From the NCBI RefSeq assembly GCF_000485595.1, contig NW_014577094.1:256879-279542 (forward strand): a stretch of DNA of 22,664 nucleotides, in the 5' to 3' direction. A program made the position numbers and the translations under genes. Under the pieces are notes generated by a model that was given only the letters and a program-made list of their open reading frames with translations, was not told the origin of the DNA and searched no databases. This stretch comes from Priapulus caudatus (taxonomy: Eukaryota > Priapulida > Priapulimorpha > Priapulimorphida > Priapulidae). Positions 21,001-22,664 of this stretch are shown here, piece by piece; within the stretch, counting starts at the first letter, position 1; each line of letters begins with the position of its first letter.

Positions 21001-21499
21001 CAGCTGACACACCACATGAGCACAAACGCAACAACCTCGCAGTGTAATCATAGAAATCTCCACATTTTCCAGAAACGCCAGTAGTATTAACATAAGAAAT
21101 GCCAGTTAATTCTATGCAAAATAATTTTTGACAAATAGTTGGCGTATCTTCGATACTCAGCAAGACAATTCTCCTAACACAAATGCTGAAACATCTTTCG
21201 CTGCGAGCAGGAATGATTGATACTTTATTCCCATGACATATTATCATAAATATATAATTATATCATCATATAATACAATTTATCATAAATAAACTTTCTG
21301 CGACGTGAGGCATACGATAGACAGATGCACTCTCACCTTGCCAGGCATACTTCTTGCCATTCAGATCCACGTAGAAGTTTTCTGGGTAGAAGTCGATGAT
21401 GGGTGACTCAGGGGCGAACATGAGCCTTCTGAACGTGACGGGAAGGTGCTGCTTACTAGCCGCTGGAAACACCCCCATCAACTGCTCCATAGGGTTGAA
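11900..21499 (-). CDS. XRN2: XRN2/Rat1 nuclear 5'-3' exoribonuclease, C-terminal third, eight exons (partial at both ends)
   Basis: XRN2 degrades RNA with a 5' monophosphate in the nucleus. It acts in torpedo termination of RNA polymerase II, rRNA and snoRNA trimming, and decay of faulty transcripts. The joined exons are 21337-21499, 20878-20961, 20334-20434, 19547-19626, 13384-13446, 13221-13289, 12520-12639 and 11900-12042, totalling 823 nt or 274 codons plus one base. All seven internal phases agree. Diagnostic stretches are EQLMGVFPAAS, IIDFYPENF, DLNGKKYAWQ directly joined to GVALLPFVDEKRL, YPDLTEDE, RRNTRGNDILFVGKDHP, VKFKDPEY, LKPGDF and AHLDQSGHRAL. NGKKYAWQGVALLPFVDE fits XRN2 rather than cytoplasmic XRN1. 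The exonuclease active site is encoded by upstream exons outside the window. The tail becomes Gly/Arg/Gln-rich, as in XRN2 of other animals. Intron 4 is about 6.1 kb and contains a zinc-finger gene on the other strand. The terminal exon was not found. Confidence 0.95.
12520..12639 (-). CDS. XRN2: XRN2 exon G
   Basis: 120 nt, acceptor GATAG and donor GTTTGT (a weak but usable donor). It encodes PPAPSLKPGDF, then YRPITGFQRSNRGAHLDQSG and HRAL. The family pattern here is VLKPxDW...LGFNRxxRPVHLDQxxxRxL. Reading past the donor would continue in frame, but the jump to exon H restores the expected HLDQ...R-x-L-x-H-x-M sequence. Confidence 0.92.
13221..13289 (-). CDS. XRN2: XRN2 exon F
   Basis: 69 nt, acceptor TTGCAG and donor GTATGT. 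It encodes SVKFKDPEYPAGFIFPAKVL and then PGA, matching the INFKDPxF...FKAxxLPGA block of XRN2. It is separated from exon E by an intron of only 94 nt. Confidence 0.92.
13384..13446 (-). CDS. XRN2: XRN2 exon E
   Basis: 63 nt, acceptor TTTTCAG and donor GTAACA, entering in phase 2 and leaving in phase 2. It encodes TVVSPLPAEDCPDLPNNTAI, comparable to the SPVP...LTQNTVVSI region of vertebrate XRN2. It follows the 6.1-kb intron that houses the nested zinc-finger gene. Confidence 0.88.
14061..14489. mobile_element. 429-bp inverted-repeat (MITE-like) element
   Basis: AGGCCATGAGAATTGAGGTA continuing to 14090 is matched by its inverse complement at 14459-14489, with one mismatch over about 30 bp. 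The interior is A+T-rich with no coding capacity. No target duplication is clear. TIR length and size suit a miniature inverted-repeat element. Confidence 0.6.
14797..14801. repeat. Target-site duplication TTTAG, left copy
   Basis: Direct repeat abutting the left terminal inverted repeat of the 914-bp element. Its partner is at 15716-15720. Confidence 0.8.
14802..15715. mobile_element. Non-autonomous hAT-like DNA transposon, 914 bp
   Basis: Perfect 16-bp terminal inverted repeats, CAGTGCTCGAAATAAG at 14802-14817 and its complement at 15700-15715, flanked by a 5-bp direct duplication TTTAG (14797-14801 and 15716-15720). The CAGTG ends suggest the hAT superfamily, although hAT duplications are usually 8 bp and sometimes 5-6, so superfamily is provisional. 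Near each end is a subterminal GGTTGTCC/GGACAACC block. The stretches at 14856-14890 and 15651-15682 are similar in direct orientation. No transposase ORF is visible. Confidence 0.85.
14954..15240 (+). mobile_element. Nested transposon-derived fragments inside the hAT-like element
   Basis: Two segments in the same orientation begin CAGTGGCG: one at 14954 (CAGTGGCGTAGCCAGGA) and one at 15162 (CAGTGGCGGGTCTGGGA). The second leads into a G-run and a CCTCCCCCAGAAAATTTTGA motif ending at 15240. Openings of this type recur in many invertebrate repeats, by my recollection of such families. Precise ends and target duplications are not clear. Confidence 0.45.
15716..15720. repeat. Target-site duplication TTTAG, right copy
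   Basis: Direct repeat abutting the right terminal inverted repeat of the 914-bp element. Confidence 0.8.
15800..17305 (+). CDS. Ikaros/Hunchback-type C2H2 zinc-finger transcription factor, single 501-codon ORF
   Basis: Predicted nuclear sequence-specific DNA-binding protein with five C2H2 fingers in two groups. The N-terminal group has C32/C35/H48/H52, C60/C63/H76/H80 and C88/C91/H104/H108, joined by TGEKP and TGAKP linkers. The C-terminal pair is C453/C456/H469/H473 and C481/C484/H497/H499. FFMD...HMGLHGRENPWQCAIC resembles the dimerisation fingers of the Ikaros and Hunchback families (FxD...HMGxHGxxxPFxCNxC). About 340 residues of Gly/Ala/Pro/Ser-rich and acidic sequence separate the groups, including a short Gln run and a VKSEPSED motif (residues 333-340) that fits a SUMO-acceptor consensus. 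The ATG has A at -3 and G at +4. No in-frame stop precedes it until 15731-15733, and ACTTCAG just upstream could be a splice acceptor, so further 5' exons are possible. The ORF is far richer in G+C than its surroundings. It lies inside an XRN2 intron on the opposite strand. The zinc-finger call is firm; the exact subfamily is not. Confidence 0.85.
   Translation: MANTNDDGGDLTRPGRSKAGLEPPGGRRRFKCPKCNYLTYTRSGLQYHIRRHTGEKPFECQVCKSRFKCKSHLNRHLLTHTGAKPYMCPLCPDRFPRKQLLMAHMTEHYRLRQCSWTQVQQAHESVACLNPMARSLHGAHSRPYIGFPGGDNSNGGAISPGAVMPFAGGGGVRPPHWSTPVGSQRATQQQQQAAGHSVYATPPTQWNGTLENGVDTSAAAVASDEPEYITIDHGNGYAPPPAVDSSQAGGGVDGYHLDFANIDTSAAFDALGIAGRDASSEFAYDVGTPDGGDREKSSSPKESVAEVDDDGTQRKPEEEGRRKEAVTVDLALVKSEPSEDGELEQALAAEAPWPERPRDGDATSPAGSATGAALEVSSSGLGAVSRPSMRASAAADRSVARTDAAGKTPGRPVGRRSLRLKPRPPGDVRVADGNCVAAQPTTIRLLEREVYQCHYCQIFFMDCTMHILHMGLHGRENPWQCAICHRQCRDKFEFTAHSHSP
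17306..17819 (+). other. Probable 3' UTR of the zinc-finger gene with AATAAA at 17814-17819
   Basis: After the TAG stop the sequence turns abruptly A+T-rich. The first AATAAA I find on this strand is about 510 bases downstream. No coding sequence is visible. The polyadenylation site is inferred from the hexamer alone. Confidence 0.35.
17820..18671. other. A+T-rich intronic sequence between the zinc-finger gene and the hairpin
   Basis: No coding sequence, RNA gene or clear repeat is recognised. Short homopolymer T runs occur near 18287. Confidence 0.55.
18672..19420. repeat. Long inverted repeat (hairpin), arms about 315 and 337 bp, loop about 97 bp
   Basis: The left arm 18672-18986 is the reverse complement of 19084-19420. 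The inner roughly 146 bp differ at about six positions by eye. The outer parts are more diverged and the right arm carries an extra segment near 19333-19355. Both arms contain the same potential peptide (NPKVFPAELANKRQLL) when read inward from opposite strands. I do not recognise that peptide. It may be a foldback element, an inverted duplication, or a hairpin-RNA locus. Confidence 0.85.
19547..19626 (-). CDS. XRN2: XRN2 exon D
   Basis: 80 nt, acceptor TGTAG and donor GTAAGA, phase 0 in and phase 2 out. It encodes WVPIDTKLTSGMGGIIFTDQ and then LAICNGG. This fits the weakly conserved XRN2 segment between the HPLHDF block and the FKDP block (the HGIQGKFSLDEEAILP-like region). The family match alone is modest. 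Phase agreement with exons C and E and two good splice sites make the call firm. Confidence 0.85.
19735..19925. repeat. Degenerate tandem repeat in XRN2 intron 3
   Basis: About six to seven imperfect copies of a unit near 30 bases built on TACTGTAATCCA and TACTCTTACTTT. The block sits about 110 bases upstream (in minus-strand sense) of the exon D acceptor. Confidence 0.7.
20334..20434 (-). CDS. XRN2: XRN2 exon C
   Basis: 101 nt between a CTCAG acceptor and a strong GTAAGT donor, ending in phase 0. It encodes RRNTRGNDILFVGKDHPAHD followed by FLEGITEGSGVTD, matching the RRNxxGxDxLFVGxxHPLHDF block of XRN2. Confidence 0.93.
20435..20877 (-). other. XRN2: XRN2 intron 2
   Basis: 443-nt A+T-rich intron between exons B and C; nothing else is seen in it. 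Confidence 0.85.
20878..20961 (-). CDS. XRN2: XRN2 exon B
   Basis: 84 nt between acceptor CACAG and donor GTAAAC. The split Gly codon joins exon A so that YAWQ runs into GVALLPFVDEKRL, an XRN2 signature. The exon continues through LLKALVDVYPDLTEDE. It leaves in phase 1, and the next exon supplies AG to complete a Lys codon. Confidence 0.93.
21337..21499 (-). CDS. XRN2: XRN2 exon A (first exon in window)
   Basis: 163 nt, entering in phase 0 after an AG acceptor at 21501-21500 and leaving in phase 1 at a GTGAGA donor. It encodes 54 residues beginning FNPMEQLMGVFPAAS, followed by an IIDFYPENF motif and DLNGKKYAWQ. This is the XRN family block just before the conserved GVALLPF segment. The preceding XRN2 block (the WVPIIRWDLYYHYAP-type segment known from the family) was not found in 21500-22664, so the next upstream exon is outside the window. 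Confidence 0.93.
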
Positions 21500-21974
21500 C
21501 TACGTGCGGCAAGAGACAAACAAACGAGAAGCGTGACGAAAACCTTCATGTGACAAAGCGCAAAAGCCAAAATGGACCATTACGTTTACATTATATATCA
21601 TGTCGCAAAATACAGTAGAACAAAAAACATATATTAAACAAATATTAAAAACATTCCAGTTGGCATATTGAACTGTTGCTGCCAAAAAACTGTCTGTGGA
21701 ATATTTCTAGAATAGAAAATCATGTCAGAAACTCCTGCATGAATATCATATTTGTCCCACACCTTACATGAAACAGGAAGGATATCTCACTCGCTTATGT
21801 ATCATTATATCATGTTGCATTTTGCAAGCAGCAAGTTATACAATATGTACACATAAACACTCCAGTACATATAAAAATTATACTTTGCCTTTATCAAAAG
21901 GGTTACAATATAATATTATAATGATATAGGATGATAAACTATACACTTGATATACGAAATGAATTCACATCTAG
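21500..21974 (-). other. XRN2: XRN2 intron upstream of exon A
   Basis: A+T-rich sequence following the acceptor at 21500-21501. No further XRN2 exon is recognisable up to the window edge, so this intron probably extends beyond 22664. Confidence 0.6.
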
Positions 21975-22195
21975 TAGTGCTGTGCGTCGGATCCGACATG
22001 AACCAAAAATCCGATCCGACAGCATTTTTGAAAATCCGAATCCGAATCCGAATCCGATGGCTATTTTGAATCCCATCCGAATCCGAATCCGATGGCAATT
22101 TTTGAATCCAAATCCGAATCCGAATCCGATGTGTATCGCTAAATCCAATCCGAAATCCGATCCGAAATCCGAACCGAATCCGGAACATAGAAATT
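21975..22195. repeat. ATCCGA-type hexamer array with a transposon-like leading end
   Basis: The block starts TAGTGCTGTGCGTCGGATCC and continues as imperfect tandem copies of AATCCG/ATCCGA, interrupted three times by GATGGC- or TTTTGAAT-type spacers. The short opening before the array looks like a transposon terminus, but I see no matching end to the right. The open frames across it encode only repetitive Gly/Phe/Arg/Ile strings. Confidence 0.6.
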
Positions 22196-22398
22196 GTAAA
22201 TAGTGTGACAGCATTGTGTAAAATTCGTGTTATAATTTGTTTCAACATCAAACTTTGGGTTGTTGAGATCAAGGGATGGGGTGAAGGGGGACTGTAGACG
22301 TAAGAAAAGTTAGAGAACGGGATGATCGGGAATCTGGAACGATAATCCATCCAACGTTGGTCCAACAGCTTTTCGCTGAGCATGCCTGATCCCTCGGG

Positions 22399-22438
22399 TT
22401 CTCTCTCTCTCTGTCACACACACAACCCAAACACGCAC

Positions 22439-22475
<37 letters not shown>

Positions 22476-22504
22476 GCACACGCACACGCACACACACACA
22501 TGCA

Positions 22505-22547
<43 letters not shown>

Positions 22548-22549
22548 GC

Positions 22550-22589
<40 letters not shown>

Positions 22590-22664
22590 GCGCGCGCGCA
22601 CACACACAACACAAACACGCACACACATCTCTCTCTCTCTCTCTCACACACACATACACACGCG
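22399..22664. repeat. Composite (CT)n/(CA)n microsatellite array
   Basis: Blocks of (CT)n alternate with CACACACGCACACGCACA-type runs. The (CT)n-(CA)n pair is repeated at least twice with a period near 65 bases, then a (CG)n segment and a third (CT)n follow. It continues off the window edge. Confidence 0.95.

Noticed and set aside
21916-22383. Open frames on both strands with Gly/Phe/Arg/Ile repeats
   Set aside because: They are translations of the ATCCGA hexamer array.
1-22664. tRNA, rRNA, CRISPR array or bacterial operon
   Set aside because: No cloverleaf with A and B boxes, no rRNA-like conserved sequence and no regularly spaced repeats with unique spacers were seen. The gene structure is eukaryotic.

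Overview
The window is nuclear DNA from an animal, most likely an invertebrate. The evidence is a split protein-coding gene with GT-AG introns, a C2H2 zinc-finger transcription factor of the Ikaros/Hunchback type, cut-and-paste transposon remnants, and very dense microsatellites. No bacterial, organellar or viral gene organisation is visible. I cannot name the species or phylum from the sequence.

Right half, minus strand (21499 down to 11900): eight consecutive exons of the nuclear 5'-to-3' exoribonuclease XRN2 (Rat1). They encode roughly the last third of the protein. All eight junctions have usable GT-AG sites and the reading phases agree across all seven introns, giving 274 codons. The 5' exons with the catalytic domain lie beyond the right end of the window. 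Everything after the first part of the Gly/Arg-rich tail is either left of 11900 and unrecognised, or outside the window.

Inside the largest XRN2 intron (about 6.1 kb, 13447-19546) lies a second gene on the opposite strand. It is an intron-free 501-codon ORF (15800-17305) with three zinc fingers at the N-terminus and an Ikaros/Hunchback-like finger pair at the C-terminus. The same intron holds a 914-bp hAT-like element with perfect 16-bp terminal inverted repeats and a 5-bp target duplication, ending 84 bp before the zinc-finger start codon. It also holds a 429-bp inverted-repeat element and a roughly 750-bp near-perfect hairpin. The two genes are unlikely to share a pathway in any direct sense: XRN2 acts in transcription termination and nuclear RNA decay, and the nested gene is a predicted DNA-binding regulator. 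Their convergent nesting could still make one affect expression of the other.

Left half (1-11900): no convincing gene. It holds long (CA)n, (CT)n, (GA)n and (GT)n tracts (1-340, 1905-1956, 3130-3590, 4014-4062, 4935-5130, 5370-5780), a minisatellite near 4292-4520, a 169-bp palindrome (7767-7935), a CpG-rich stretch that may be a promoter or first exon (about 6690-7540), and mosaic GC/AT-rich sequence at 2040-2540 and 9240-11040 that could be regulatory. The right margin (22399-22664) is again a composite (CT)n/(CA)n array, preceded by a transposon-like end carrying an ATCCGA-type hexamer array.
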